A stretch of DNA of 52,942 nucleotides from Sphingobacteriales bacterium (GTDB lineage: Bacteria; Bacteroidota; Bacteroidia; Sphingobacteriales; Sphingobacteriaceae), in assembly GCA_026390835.1 (NCBI GenBank), contig JAPLFD010000008.1, positions 98,396 through 151,337 on the forward strand. The letters run 5' to 3'. A program made the position numbers and the translations under genes. The notes beneath the pieces were generated by a model, which saw nothing but the letters and a program-made list of their open reading frames with translations, had not been told where the DNA came from and made no database searches. Position 1 is the first letter of the stretch; each line of letters opens with the position of its first letter. Shown in pieces: positions 18,421 through 27,250 of this stretch.

Positions 18421-19617
18421 ATGAATGCGGTAGTTTTTAATCCAGAGGTTCAGGCATTTATTCAAGAAAACCTGCACACCGATATTACGAAGCTTATTCT
18501 AAAAAAGGCAGTTTTTGATGAAATAAGCAATACCGAACTTGCCGAACAAATTCAGGGAAAAGCAGTATGCGAAAAAAAACTATCCACTTGGTTTAACACA
18601 CCTGGCATCTATTTCCCCAAAAAACTAGCCATTGAACAATGTTCATCTGAAAAAACAGCGGCCTATAAAAGTAGCCTTATCAAGGGAGATAGTCTGCTAG
18701 ATTTAACGGGTGGATTTGGTGTAGACAGCTATTATTTTTCTAAAACAAGCAAACAAGTTACTTATGTAGAACAACAAGTAGAACTATCGGCTATAGCAAA
18801 ACACAATGCGAACGTATTAGGCGCAAAGAATATTGAATTTATAGCAAAAGATGGAATTACTTTTTTAGGAGAAAGTAATCGGATGTGGGATGTGCTCTAT
18901 ATAGATCCCTCTCGGAGAGTAGCTAGCCAAAAAGTAGTACGATTGACCGATTGCGAACCCAATGTACCCGATTTATACACCAAATTGGCTTCGATATGCA
19001 ACAATATTTGGATAAAAGCTGCGCCCTTATTAGATATTAAACTAGCGCTTACCGAGTTAAATAATGTGCATTCGGTACATGTTGTAAGTGTGGGAAATGA
19101 ACTAAAAGAATTACTCTTTCACATCAACACGCAAGCAGAATGCCAAAACCCCACTATTCACTGTGCACAACTGAATGATGCTCAAACAAAGCATTTCAGC
19201 TTTACCTATGAAGAAGAACAGTTTGCAGCCCCTGCATTATGCTCTGCTCCTAAAACTTATTTATACGAACCAAATGCTGCATGGTTAAAAGCTGGTTGTT
19301 TTAAACTGATTGCCGCTCGGTATGGCTTAGAAAAATTGCATCAGCATACGCATTTATATACTTCTAATACACTTATTGCAGAATTTCCGGGTAAAGTGTT
19401 TACCATTTTAGCCAATTGGAGCTATACTGAATTTGGCAAAACGGTATCGGTAAAACAAGCCAATTGCATCAGCAGAAATTTCCCTTTGCAGGTATCAGCC
19501 TTGCAAAAGAAACACAAAATAACAGATGGGGGTAATTCATCGCTGTTTTTCATAACCGACCATACTGGGCAACTTCGGGTACTGCAAGCCGCTAGATATG
19601 AAAAAAGCCCCCAATAA
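18421..19617 (+). CDS. Class I SAM-dependent methyltransferase with THUMP-like C-terminal region
   Basis: 398 residues. An N-terminal helical part precedes a Rossmann methyltransferase core: SAM motif I SLLDLTGGFGVDS at about residues 91-103, acidic YVEQQ after strand 2, and YIDPSRR near 161, a motif IV found in RNA methyltransferase relatives. The C-terminal part (APKTYLYEPNAAWLKAG) resembles the THUMP-like domain of a Bacteroidota family typified by the P. gingivalis PG_1098 group. An RNA substrate is inferred, not shown. It starts directly at the lysC stop (TAAATG) and ends inside the left arm of a terminator. Confidence 0.82.
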   Translation: MNAVVFNPEVQAFIQENLHTDITKLILKKAVFDEISNTELAEQIQGKAVCEKKLSTWFNTPGIYFPKKLAIEQCSSEKTAAYKSSLIKGDSLLDLTGGFGVDSYYFSKTSKQVTYVEQQVELSAIAKHNANVLGAKNIEFIAKDGITFLGESNRMWDVLYIDPSRRVASQKVVRLTDCEPNVPDLYTKLASICNNIWIKAAPLLDIKLALTELNNVHSVHVVSVGNELKELLFHINTQAECQNPTIHCAQLNDAQTKHFSFTYEEEQFAAPALCSAPKTYLYEPNAAWLKAGCFKLIAARYGLEKLHQHTHLYTSNTLIAEFPGKVFTILANWSYTEFGKTVSVKQANCISRNFPLQVSALQKKHKITDGGNSSLFFITDHTGQLRVLQAARYEKSPQ

Positions 19618-19636
19618 TTGGAGGCTTTAATTTTTT
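19604..19636. terminator. Bidirectional terminator between the methyltransferase and csp genes
   Basis: Stem AAAGCC-CCAA / TTGG-GGCTTT with one mismatch and a 3-nt loop, then a T run at 19631-19636; an A run lies on the other side. The methyltransferase stop codon lies within the hairpin. Confidence 0.75.
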
Positions 19637-19650
19637 CGTTTGGTATGGTG

Positions 19651-19848
19651 TTAAACTTTCTTCACTTGCACAGCCTGTAATCCCTTACGACCTTCTTCTA
19701 CCTCATACTCTACGTCATCGTTGTCTTTTAGGGTACCATTACCACCCTCTACATCTTTAAAATGTACAAAGATTTCAGTTCCATCTTCTTGAACAATGAA
19801 TCCATAACCTTTTTGGGTGTTAAACCATTTTACTTTACCAGTTTTCAT
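19651..19848 (-). CDS. Cold-shock domain protein
   Basis: 65-residue single CSD protein that binds single-stranded RNA/DNA and acts as an RNA chaperone. RNP1 KGYGFI and RNP2 IFVHFKDVEG are intact, and the opening MKTGKVKWFN is canonical. A longer in-frame reading from 19887 adds 13 residues unlike the family, so the ATG at 19848 is the start. A -7-like element lies 26 bp upstream, so the leader is short, unlike the long thermosensing leader of E. coli cspA. Whether it is cold-induced cannot be told. Confidence 0.93.
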   Translation of the reverse strand: MKTGKVKWFNTQKGYGFIVQEDGTEIFVHFKDVEGGNGTLKDNDDVEYEVEEGRKGLQAVQVKKV

Positions 19849-19873
19849 AATGTTAGGTATTAAAGGAACTATA

Positions 19874-19882
19874 CAAAAATTA
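19874..19882 (-). promoter_or_regulatory. Possible csp -7 element
   Basis: Minus-strand TAATTTTTG, one base longer than TAnnTTTG. It would give a leader of about 20 nt. Confidence 0.35.
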
Positions 19883-19979
19883 GCCATTAAGGCTTATAAC
19901 TCTTAATAAAGTTCCGGTATAAAAATTATTAATTAGTTGAAGATAGTTAAAAGCAAATGGGAAATAAAAAAATATTTTT

Positions 19980-20312
19980 TTAATTATTTTTTTTATGCGA
20001 AGTATTTACTCCATCAACAAACTCAAAATCAATAGCATACTCTACAAAAAGTTGTTTAGCAGGTTCTAAAAACTTGTACTCTAACTCATCTACAATACAT
20101 ACTTTAGAAACTTGGAGCTTTAAACAAAGGGCTAAAAATTGATGTATATAGCTTGGTGAGTGTGGGGATGGAAGGTTAAGGAATAATTCAACAGATCCCG
20201 GATAGGTTGGTAAATCGTAATAATCGCCCATAATAACCCGGTGCTCTGTTATAGTCCGTTTAAGTGCATGAGCTTGTGGTAAACGGGCACCTGTAATTAA
20301 TACCACGCTCAT
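19980..20312 (-). CDS. Small protein of unknown function with a Rossmann-like start
   Basis: 110 residues; I do not recognise it with confidence. The N-terminus MSVVLITGARLPQAHALKRT looks like the first strand-loop-helix of a Rossmann or pre-ATP-grasp domain, and there is a second strand VCIVDELEYKFLEPAKQLF. No catalytic motif, signal peptide or membrane segment is visible. It begins 4 bp after the LolD-like ATPase gene, so it is probably co-transcribed. It could be a stand-alone or shortened relative of ATP-grasp N-terminal domains, but that is a guess. Confidence 0.6.
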   Translation of the reverse strand: MSVVLITGARLPQAHALKRTITEHRVIMGDYYDLPTYPGSVELFLNLPSPHSPSYIHQFLALCLKLQVSKVCIVDELEYKFLEPAKQLFVEYAIDFEFVDGVNTSHKKNN

Positions 20313-20316
20313 TTAG

Positions 20317-20967
20317 TTAACTTATTAAACCATCTTTCATCACCAAGGTACGGTCGGCCATGTTTGATAATTCGGTATTATGCGTTACAATAATAGATGT
20401 TTGATTGAGTTCCCTCTTTAAAGTTAAAAACAATTGGTGCAAATCGGCGGCATTGGCTGAATCTAAATTACCAGAAGGCTCATCGGCTAAAAGAAGTTTT
20501 GGGGAATTCATGAGAGCTCTAGCCACGGCAACCCGTTGTTGCTCCCCACCAGAAAGTGCCGAAGGTTTATGATCTAACCGAGAATTCAGATTCAAAATGC
20601 CTAACAATTCTTTGGCACGTTTCTCTACATCTTTTTTTGGTTTATTTGCTATAAAACCAGGAATACATACATTTTCGAGGGCAGTAAATTCGGGTAATAA
20701 ATGATGAAACTGAAATACAAAGCCAATAGAACGATTTCTAAAGGCGCTTAGTTGCGACGCTTTAAATTGATGTAGTGCTTCGCCATCTAAAAAAATTTCT
20801 CCTGAATCGGGTCTATCTAACGTACCCAAAATATGTAATAAGGTGCTTTTACCGGCACCAGAAGCACCCACAATGGTTACTAACTCTCCGGCGTTAATTT
20901 GCAAATCAACCCCTTTTAAAATGGGCAAATCGCCATAATTTTTAATAATTCCGCTAGCGCTAAGCAT
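20317..20967 (-). CDS. ABC transporter ATP-binding protein, LolD/MacB type
   Basis: 216-residue ATPase subunit. Walker A GASGAGKST at 34-42, signature LSGGEQQR at 138-145, Walker B LLLADEP at 158-164, and the D-loop plus switch His in SIIVTHNTE. The short size and FVFQFHHLLPEFTALENV match LolD, which powers release of lipoproteins from the inner membrane; MacB-type export is the alternative. No permease gene (LolC/E) is adjacent, so the partner must be encoded elsewhere. The downstream small gene is probably in the same transcript. Confidence 0.85.
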   Translation of the reverse strand: MLSASGIIKNYGDLPILKGVDLQINAGELVTIVGASGAGKSTLLHILGTLDRPDSGEIFLDGEALHQFKASQLSAFRNRSIGFVFQFHHLLPEFTALENVCIPGFIANKPKKDVEKRAKELLGILNLNSRLDHKPSALSGGEQQRVAVARALMNSPKLLLADEPSGNLDSANAADLHQLFLTLKRELNQTSIIVTHNTELSNMADRTLVMKDGLIS

Positions 20968-20971
20968 AAGT

Positions 20972-20999
20972 GCAAGATACAGATTTTTTGGTTCAACAA
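20972..20999 (-). promoter_or_regulatory. Possible promoter of the LolD-like gene
   Basis: Minus-strand TTG (20997-20999), 17 bp, TATCTTGC (20972-20979), a degenerate TAnnTTTG. It ends only 4 bp before the ATG. Confidence 0.35.
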
Positions 21000-21061
21000 T
21001 GTCAGTTTAGGGGTTTCAAAAATGAATACAAAATGGTAGTTTTACCACAAATTAGAACCAC

Positions 21062-22255
21062 ATGAATATACACGAATATCAAGGTAAAGAAATTCTTAAA
21101 TCTTTTGGCGTACGGGTACAAGAAGGCATTGTTGCCGAAACACCTGCACAAGCTGTAGAGGCTGCAAAAAAACTAAAAACCGATTACAATTCGGATTGGG
21201 TAGTTATTAAAGCACAAATTCATGCTGGTGGCCGTGGTAAAGGAGGCGGTGTTAAACTTGCCAAAAACCTCGATGAGGTTAAAGAAAAAGCAGAAACCAT
21301 TATTGGCATGCAATTGGTTTCGCCACAAACAGGCCCTGAAGGCAAACTGGTAAGTAAGGTTTTAGTTGCGCAGGATGTATATTATCCAGGCGAATCTGAA
21401 ACCAAAGAATTTTATATCTCTGTATTATTAGATAGAGCAAAAGGTCGCAACATTATTATGTATTCTACCGAAGGTGGTATGGATATTGAAGAAGTTGCTG
21501 AGCACACACCTCATTTGATTTTTAAAGAAGAAATTGATCCTAAAGTAGGATTACAGGCTTTTCAAACCCGTAAAATTGCGTTCAACTTGGGTTTAAGTGG
21601 CGACGCTTTTAAAGACATGTGTAAATTCATTGCCGCTTTATACAAGGCGTATGATGCTACCGATTCGGCCATGTTTGAAATTAACCCAGTATTAAAAACA
21701 TCTGACAATATAATTTTAGCCGTTGATGCTAAAGTGAATTTGGATGATAACGCCTTATATCGCCATACTGATTATGCAACTATGCGTGATGAATCGGAAG
21801 AAGATCCAACCGAAGTAGAAGCCGGAAAATCGAACTTAAACTACGTGAAATTAGATGGTAACGTGGGTTGTATGGTAAATGGTGCCGGTTTAGCTATGGC
21901 TACCATGGATATTATTAAATTGGCCGGTGGCGAACCAGCTAACTTTCTAGATGTTGGTGGCACTGCCAATGCCGAAACCGTAAAAGCGGGATTTAACATC
22001 ATCTTAAGTGATCCGAATGTAAAAGCTATCTTAATTAATATTTTTGGTGGTATTGTTCGTTGCGATCGTGTGGCTCAAGGCGTTATAGATGCCTACCAAG
22101 AAATTGGTAACATTCCGGTGCCCATTATTGTTCGTTTACAAGGTACAAATGCTGTTGAAGCTAAAAAACTAATTGATGAGTCTGGTTTAGAAGTATTCTC
22201 GGCCATTCAATTAAAAGAAGCAGCCGATTTAGTTACCAAAGTACTTAAAGGCTAA
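21062..22255 (+). CDS. sucC: Succinate--CoA ligase (ADP-forming) subunit beta
   Basis: TCA-cycle enzyme subunit that couples succinyl-CoA cleavage to nucleotide triphosphate formation. 397 residues. It has an N-terminal ATP-grasp domain ([43 protein letters not shown]) and a C-terminal ligase domain ([30 protein letters not shown]). The alpha subunit gene sucD is not next to it in this window, unlike in many proteobacteria. It is followed by a strong bidirectional terminator. Preference for ADP or GDP cannot be judged. Confidence 0.96.
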   Translation: MNIHEYQGKEILKSFGVRVQEGIVAETPAQAVEAAKKLKTDYNSDWVVIKAQIHAGGRGKGGGVKLAKNLDEVKEKAETIIGMQLVSPQTGPEGKLVSKVLVAQDVYYPGESETKEFYISVLLDRAKGRNIIMYSTEGGMDIEEVAEHTPHLIFKEEIDPKVGLQAFQTRKIAFNLGLSGDAFKDMCKFIAALYKAYDATDSAMFEINPVLKTSDNIILAVDAKVNLDDNALYRHTDYATMRDESEEDPTEVEAGKSNLNYVKLDGNVGCMVNGAGLAMATMDIIKLAGGEPANFLDVGGTANAETVKAGFNIILSDPNVKAILINIFGGIVRCDRVAQGVIDAYQEIGNIPVPIIVRLQGTNAVEAKKLIDESGLEVFSAIQLKEAADLVTKVLKG

Positions 22256-22270
22256 TTATAAATTCTTATA

Positions 22271-22308
22271 AAAAAAAAGCCCCTCGAAAATTTCGTGGGG
22301 CTTTTTTT
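22271..22308. terminator. Bidirectional terminator between sucC and rplT
   Basis: A run, GCCCC, short loop region with CGA/TCG pairing, GGGGC, T run. It works for both convergent transcripts. Confidence 0.88.
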
Positions 22309-22324
22309 ATGGTATGTATACAGC

Positions 22325-22669
22325 TTATTTTACTGCATCAATTACTGCTTTAAAGGCATCTGGATTGTTCATCGCTAAATCAGCTAATACTTTACGGTTT
22401 AAACCGATCTCTTTAGTGGCTAACTTACCAATTAATTGTGAGTAGGAAATTCCGTACTGACGTGCTCCAGCATTGATACGCTGAATCCATAAGGCTCTAA
22501 ATTCTCTCTTTTTGGTTTTACGGTCACGGTATGCATATTGCAAACCTTTTTCAACCGTGTTTTTAGCAACGGTGTAAACCTTGCTTCTCGATCCCCAATA
22601 GCCTCTAGCTAATTTTAAGATCTTTTTTCTTCTGCGTCTAGACGCAACTGCGTTAACCGAACGTGGCAT
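22325..22669 (-). CDS. rplT: 50S ribosomal protein L20
   Basis: 114-residue early-assembly protein of the large subunit that binds 23S rRNA. The sequence is canonical ([50 protein letters not shown]). It is the last gene of thrS-infC-rpmI-rplT. The 75-nt spacer before it is long for this operon and can fold; L20 represses its own operon in E. coli and Bacillus by binding the mRNA, so this spacer is a candidate control site. Confidence 0.98.
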   Translation of the reverse strand: MPRSVNAVASRRRRKKILKLARGYWGSRSKVYTVAKNTVEKGLQYAYRDRKTKKREFRALWIQRINAGARQYGISYSQLIGKLATKEIGLNRKVLADLAMNNPDAFKAVIDAVK

Positions 22670-22680
22670 GTTGTTTAGAT

Positions 22681-22730
22681 TTTTGGTAAGCGGTGTTCCG
22701 TTTAGGAATCTTGTAAACCGAGTACCTGGT
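22681..22730 (-). promoter_or_regulatory. Structured rpmI-rplT spacer, candidate L20 autoregulatory RNA
   Basis: On the mRNA (minus) strand, GGUA/UACC and CGGU/ACCG pair with a symmetrical two-base internal loop, and enclose a UUCC/GGAA hairpin with a 5-nt loop. The hairpin loop (22700-22704) is complementary to 22714-22718, so an alternative or pseudoknotted fold is possible. Confidence 0.4.
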
Positions 22731-22744
22731 TAAAAATTAATTAA

Positions 22745-22945
22745 TTATTTACCGATACAAAGCATACGCTTTACGTTGCCCATATCAGCATCAGACACCA
22801 AACTGGTCTGACCTAAAGCACGCTTACGTTTGGTACTCATCTTGGTTAAGATGTGACTTTTGTAGGCATTCTTTCTGGCGATTTTACCGGTTCCAGTAAG
22901 CTTAAAACGCTTTTTTGCACTAGAACACGTTTTCATTTTTGGCAT
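22745..22945 (-). CDS. rpmI: 50S ribosomal protein L35
   Basis: 66-residue basic ribosomal protein with the conserved start [20 protein letters not shown], followed by [15 protein letters not shown]. It is encoded between infC and rplT, 33 bp after infC, as in most bacteria. The ATG at 22945 is unambiguous from homology. Confidence 0.97.
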   Translation of the reverse strand: MPKMKTCSSAKKRFKLTGTGKIARKNAYKSHILTKMSTKRKRALGQTSLVSDADMGNVKRMLCIGK

Positions 22946-22978
22946 AACCTATTTATTTATTGTGTGTAAAATTCGTAT

Positions 22979-23548
22979 TTATTTTTTTCCACCTTTTGGT
23001 GAAACCGTTAAAAACATTCGTTTACCTTCTAATTTGGGCAACTGCTCTACTTTACCTACCTCTTCTAATGCCTGAGCAAACTTTAGGAGCAAAATTTCCC
23101 CTTTTTCTTTGTAAACAATGGCTCTTCCTTTAAAATGAACGTAAGCTCTTACTTTTTCGCCACTTTCTAAAAAGTTAATGGCATGTTTCAGCTTAAATTG
23201 GAAATCATGATCGCTGGTATTAGGCCCAAAACGGATTTCTTTAATGACCGTTTGCTTGGCATTCGCCTTAATTTCCTTCATTTTTTTCTTCTGTTCGTAA
23301 AGAAACTTGTTGTAATCAACAACTTTACAAACCGGAGGAACTGCATTTGGAGAAATCTCCACTAAATCTAATTCTAACTCTTCAGCAATGGCCAAAGCAT
23401 CTTTAAGAGCATAAACTCCTACTTCTACATTATCACCCACCAATCGTACCTCGACGGCTCTGATGAGTTCGTTAATGTAGTGTTCCGCTTCTTTTTTCTT
23501 AAACGGTGGACGTGGTCCTCTGTTAAATCCTGGTCTTCCTAAAGCCAA
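22979..23548 (-). CDS. infC: Translation initiation factor IF-3 (TTG start)
   Basis: Binds the 30S subunit, prevents premature 50S joining and rejects non-canonical start codons. 189 residues. The N-terminal domain holds [23 protein letters not shown]; the linker is rich in Lys; the C-terminal domain has [19 protein letters not shown] and [13 protein letters not shown]. The only start that keeps the N-terminal domain is TTG at 23548-23546, immediately preceded in frame by TAA; the next in-frame ATG lies near codon 89. The gene begins 7 bp after thrS. A poor start codon allows IF-3 to repress its own synthesis, as the AUU start does in E. coli. Confidence 0.95.
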   Translation of the reverse strand: MALGRPGFNRGPRPPFKKKEAEHYINELIRAVEVRLVGDNVEVGVYALKDALAIAEELELDLVEISPNAVPPVCKVVDYNKFLYEQKKKMKEIKANAKQTVIKEIRFGPNTSDHDFQFKLKHAINFLESGEKVRAYVHFKGRAIVYKEKGEILLLKFAQALEEVGKVEQLPKLEGKRMFLTVSPKGGKK

Positions 23549-23555
23549 TTATGTG

Positions 23556-25481
23556 TTAAATTTTAGTTTCGTTAATTAACTGATTTTCAAATTCCTGTAC
23601 GCTCATACTCCCCAAATCTCCTTCACCATGCTTACGAACTGAAACCATTCCTTCGCTCATTTCCTTCTCTCCAATAATCAACATATAAGGGATTTTTTTC
23701 ATCTCGGCGTCGCGAATTTTGCGGCCGATTTTCTCATCTCTCATGTCGATTAGCCCGCGAATATCGGAATTATTTAAGGATTCTAAAAGTTTTTTCGCAT
23801 ATTCTTCATATTTCTCTGAGATAGGAAGTACGATAAATTGTTCGGGAGTTAACCACAATGGGAAGTTTCCGGCACAATGCTCAATCAACAAGGCAATGAA
23901 TCGTTCTAGGGAACCGAAGGGTGCCCGGTGAATCATTACGGGCCGGTGCTTGGCGTTATCGCTGCCAGTATATTCTAATTCGAAACGTTCGGGCAGGTTA
24001 TAATCTACCTGAATGGTTCCTAATTGCCATTTACGACCTAATGCATCGCGAACCATAAAATCGAGTTTAGGGCCATAAAATGCAGCTTCTCCATATTCTA
24101 CCACAGTTGTCAATCCTTTTTCGTCGGCAGCTTCTATAATTGCCGCCTCAGCTAAAGCCCAATTTGCATCAGATCCGATGTATTTAGATTTGTTATTCGG
24201 ATCGCGAAGGGAAATTTGTGCAGTATAATCTTGGAATTCTAATGCACCCAATACATACAATACCAAGTCTATTACCTTTTTAAATTCTTCTTTTACCTGA
24301 TCGGGTCGGCAAAATAAGTGGGCATCATCTTGTGTAAAACCTCTTACCCGGGTTAACCCGTGTAATTCGCCACTTTGTTCGTAGCGGTAAACGGTACCAA
24401 ATTCGGCAAAACGTACTGGCAAATCTTTGTAAGAACGTGGCTTGGTTTTATACAGTTCGCAATGGTGCGGACAGTTCATCGGTTTTAGAAAGAACTCCTC
24501 TCCTTCTTGCGGGGTTTTAATTGGCTGAAACGAATCGGAACCATATTTATCGTAATGGCCGGAAGTTACATACAGGTTTTTATGCCCAATGTGCGGAGTA
24601 ACCACCTGCTCATAGCCCATTTTTTGTTGTGCCTTTTGCAGAAAACTAACTAATTTTTCTCTTAGTGCGGTTCCTTTGGGTAACCACATCGGTAATCCCA
24701 TACCTACTTTTTCGGAGAAAGCAAACAACTCAAGTTCTTTACCCAATTTACGATGATCACGCTTTTTGGCTTCTTCAACCATTTCCAAGTACTCACTCAA
24801 TTCGCTTTGTTTGGGGAAGGTAACGCCATAAATACGAGTTAACTGCTTACGGGTTTCATCGCCACGCCAGTAGGCACCTGCCACATTCATCAATTTTACC
24901 GCTTTTACAAAACCGGTATTGGGTATGTGTGGCCCACGACATAAATCGGTAAAATTACCCTGGGTATAAAAGGTGATGGAGCCATCTGTTAAATCTTTAA
25001 TTAAATCGAGTTTATATTCATCACCCTTATCGGTGAAGTATTTCTCTGCATCGGCTTTACTGATAGCTCTACGCTGATAATCGGCTTTATTTCGAGCCAA
25101 TTCGAGGATTTTATCTTCTATTTCTTTAAAATTATCCGACGAAAATTCGCGGTCACCAAAATCTACATCGTAATAAAAACCGGTTTCTATGGCTGGGCCA
25201 ATACCTAGTTTTACACCCGGATAAAGGGCTTCTAGTGCTTCGGCCATTAAGTGTGCCGATGAATGCCAAAAGGTACTTTTGCCTTCATTATCGTTCCAAG
25301 TTAATAAACGCAGCGTGGCATCGTTTTCAATAGCACGAGCTGCATCCCAGATTTCTCCGTTTACAACGGCTGCTAAAACGTTTCGGGCTAAGCCTTCTGA
25401 AATGGAAAGGGCTATTTGATGGGCAGTGGTTCCTGATTCGTAAGCACGAACCGAACCGTCGGGAAGGGTAATATTGATCAT
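23556..25481 (-). CDS. thrS: Threonine--tRNA ligase
   Basis: Charges tRNA-Thr. 641 residues with the full domain set: N-terminal TGS ([19 protein letters not shown]), the zinc-like editing domain ([13 protein letters not shown] near 72-84), class II core ([41 protein letters not shown]) and the C-terminal anticodon-binding domain ([14 protein letters not shown]). It heads the thrS-infC-rpmI-rplT operon. The predicted leader of about 60 nt begins with a hairpin that resembles a tRNA-Thr anticodon arm, which suggests autoregulation of the kind known from E. coli thrS. Confidence 0.97.
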   Translation of the reverse strand: MINITLPDGSVRAYESGTTAHQIALSISEGLARNVLAAVVNGEIWDAARAIENDATLRLLTWNDNEGKSTFWHSSAHLMAEALEALYPGVKLGIGPAIETGFYYDVDFGDREFSSDNFKEIEDKILELARNKADYQRRAISKADAEKYFTDKGDEYKLDLIKDLTDGSITFYTQGNFTDLCRGPHIPNTGFVKAVKLMNVAGAYWRGDETRKQLTRIYGVTFPKQSELSEYLEMVEEAKKRDHRKLGKELELFAFSEKVGMGLPMWLPKGTALREKLVSFLQKAQQKMGYEQVVTPHIGHKNLYVTSGHYDKYGSDSFQPIKTPQEGEEFFLKPMNCPHHCELYKTKPRSYKDLPVRFAEFGTVYRYEQSGELHGLTRVRGFTQDDAHLFCRPDQVKEEFKKVIDLVLYVLGALEFQDYTAQISLRDPNNKSKYIGSDANWALAEAAIIEAADEKGLTTVVEYGEAAFYGPKLDFMVRDALGRKWQLGTIQVDYNLPERFELEYTGSDNAKHRPVMIHRAPFGSLERFIALLIEHCAGNFPLWLTPEQFIVLPISEKYEEYAKKLLESLNNSDIRGLIDMRDEKIGRKIRDAEMKKIPYMLIIGEKEMSEGMVSVRKHGEGDLGSMSVQEFENQLINETKI

Positions 25482-25520
25482 CTACAATATGATTTAACGT
25501 TCGAAAAAATGGTTATTAAA

Positions 25521-25539
25521 CATCACCTACTATGTGATG
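25521..25539 (-). promoter_or_regulatory. thrS leader hairpin with tRNA-Thr-like anticodon loop
   Basis: On the mRNA strand, 6-bp stem CAUCAC/GUGAUG closes a 7-nt loop AUAGUAG. Aligned to a tRNA anticodon loop (32-38) this gives U33, anticodon A34-G35-U36 (Thr-type NGU) and A37. It lies a few bases after the predicted transcription start and about 40 nt before the ATG. Confidence 0.45.
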
Positions 25540-25544
25540 GATTA

Positions 25545-25552
25545 CAAAAATA
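25545..25552 (-). promoter_or_regulatory. Predicted thrS operon -7 element
   Basis: Minus-strand TATTTTTG, a full TAnnTTTG match. Predicted transcription starts around 25540, at the foot of the leader hairpin. Confidence 0.55.
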
Positions 25553-25576
25553 GCAATATCTTCTAAATTTGGGCAT

Positions 25577-25601
25577 AAAAAAAGCCCCGTAAAGCGGGGC
25601 T
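25577..25601 (-). terminator. Terminator of the GLPGLI-family gene
   Basis: 7-bp stem AGCCCCG/CGGGGCT with a 5-nt loop and a T run on the minus strand. It sits just upstream of the thrS promoter and insulates it. Confidence 0.82.
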
Positions 25602-25617
25602 GTTCAAAAGAATTTTA

Positions 25618-26421
25618 TTATTGCTGAATTCGTATTTGACGTTCTCCGCCGCCATTTCTGAATTTTGCCCGCATTTCTTCCATTGCTTTTTGATAGTCTT
25701 CTTGAGTAATGGTTCTGCCTTTTTTAGGGGGAGATACTTCACTGTCTTTAATCTTGGTAAATTCTACGCTGGTTGCATAAAATTTCATACGATCGGTTTC
25801 GATACCTAAGACTACTCCCGCTACCCATAGGTTAGCCATGGGCGATGCTTTTAAAGCCAAATCTGTGGTGTACCAAATGGTTGTTTGAGAACCATTTCGA
25901 CCGTTTACTATCGCTTTTTTACAATCAAAACCACTGATTTTTTTTGTTTCAGTACTTAGTTCTGCCTCTTTAGAACCGCTTCCTAAAACAGATTCTAACA
26001 ATACTTCTTCGCTGTTCAATTCAAAAGATTCAATCACCTTATCACTTGCACTGAAATACATTTCACGGTCGCTACCGCCAAAACGCATCATCATACGCAT
26101 GCCACCACCAGAACCTTCTCCACCGCCAGGGGCAGTAATATCTTCAGCTTCCGATTTTTGAAATTTAGCTCCGGTTGGATTGAATGCGATTTCAAATTTA
26201 TTGGTAATTTTTTCTGGCATTGCGGAGCCATTTAGGCCACCAAAAGTCATTACACGTGCTTCTCCACCATTACCACCGGCTCCTTGTTGTTGACCGGCTG
26301 CCATAGATTTTAAATCAATTACTTGATCGTAATAAATTACTCCAGCTGTTTTCTGCTGAGAGAATACATAGGAGCTTAATAAAGTACAGAATGCAATGAT
26401 TCCGAAAAATTGTTTAGTCAT
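25618..26421 (-). CDS. GLPGLI-family secreted protein
   Basis: 267 residues, signal peptide ending VFSQ. The fold-level signature is GVIYYDQVIDLK near the mature N-terminus and, later, KKISGFDCKKAIVN followed by TTIWYTTDLALKASP, as in the GLPGLI (TIGR01200-type) family of Bacteroidota; the namesake motif reads MANLWVAGVVLGIE here. Two low-complexity insertions rich in Gly, Gln and Met lie near residues 42-65 and 95-115. The C-terminal tail is basic and Gln-rich. Function unknown; many relatives are exported and sit near envelope or metal-related genes. Confidence 0.78.
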   Translation of the reverse strand: MTKQFFGIIAFCTLLSSYVFSQQKTAGVIYYDQVIDLKSMAAGQQQGAGGNGGEARVMTFGGLNGSAMPEKITNKFEIAFNPTGAKFQKSEAEDITAPGGGEGSGGGMRMMMRFGGSDREMYFSASDKVIESFELNSEEVLLESVLGSGSKEAELSTETKKISGFDCKKAIVNGRNGSQTTIWYTTDLALKASPMANLWVAGVVLGIETDRMKFYATSVEFTKIKDSEVSPPKKGRTITQEDYQKAMEEMRAKFRNGGGERQIRIQQ

Positions 26422-26483
26422 GATATTCTAGGTTTTTGATACTCAAATTATGCTAAAAACGGTTTGAAATTTATTAAAAAAGG

Positions 26484-27212
26484 TTAAACATTTCCCCAGC
26501 CATTAGCCAGCACATCGGCTAAATGCATGGTTTTTATTTTTAAGTTTTCTTTGTCTATGTATGCTTGTAAATGCATTAAGCAAGAAATGTCGGTAGAAAT
26601 GATGTATTCGGCACCCACTGCTAAAGCATTGTTTACCTTTTGCTGAGCCATGGCACTAGAAATTCCTTCAAATTTTACGGCAAATGTGCCACCAAAGCCG
26701 CAGCAGGTTTCGGTATCGGGCATTTCGAGCAATTCTAAGCCGTGTACTTTTTCTAATAAGGCTCTTGGTTCTGCTTTAATTTTACATTCTCGTAAACCTG
26801 CACACGAATCGTGATACACCACTTTACCTTCTAATTCGGCGCCGAAATAGTCTTTATTTAATACGTTTACCAAGAAATCCGAAAGTTCGATGATGTGCGA
26901 TTGTATAGAACGACATTTATTGTGGATGGCGGTATTGGTAAACAAATCGTTGTAGTAGTTTTTAACCATGCCCGTACACGAAGCAGATGGCGAAACAATG
27001 ACCACATTATCAGAAAAATCTTCTAGAAATTTGTAACCTACCGCTTTGGCCTCATCCCAATAGCCGGCATTAAATGCGGGTTGGCCGCAACAAGTTTGTT
27101 CGGCATTGTATGTAACCTTACAACCCGCTTTTTCGAGTACTTTAACTGTATTATATGCCGTTTCGGGATATAATTGATCAATAAAGCAAGGTATAAATAG
27201 TTCTACGGTCAT
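26484..27212 (-). CDS. (Fe-S)-binding protein with two CCG domains, LutA/LldE-like
   Basis: 242 residues with two cysteine-rich CCG modules: CCGQPAFNAGYWDEA in the first half and DSCAGLRE...ETCCGFGGTF in the second. This is the layout of LutA, the iron-sulfur subunit of the LutABC L-lactate dehydrogenase, and of the related LldE. lutB and lutC are not adjacent, so the partner genes must be elsewhere or the role differs (heterodisulfide reductase-like electron transfer is the alternative). It follows the MFS gene by 38 bp on the same strand. Confidence 0.85.
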   Translation of the reverse strand: MTVELFIPCFIDQLYPETAYNTVKVLEKAGCKVTYNAEQTCCGQPAFNAGYWDEAKAVGYKFLEDFSDNVVIVSPSASCTGMVKNYYNDLFTNTAIHNKCRSIQSHIIELSDFLVNVLNKDYFGAELEGKVVYHDSCAGLRECKIKAEPRALLEKVHGLELLEMPDTETCCGFGGTFAVKFEGISSAMAQQKVNNALAVGAEYIISTDISCLMHLQAYIDKENLKIKTMHLADVLANGWGNV

Positions 27213-27250
27213 TTCAACAGGATGTTCGGCAAAGGTCTGAAAAATCTGTA

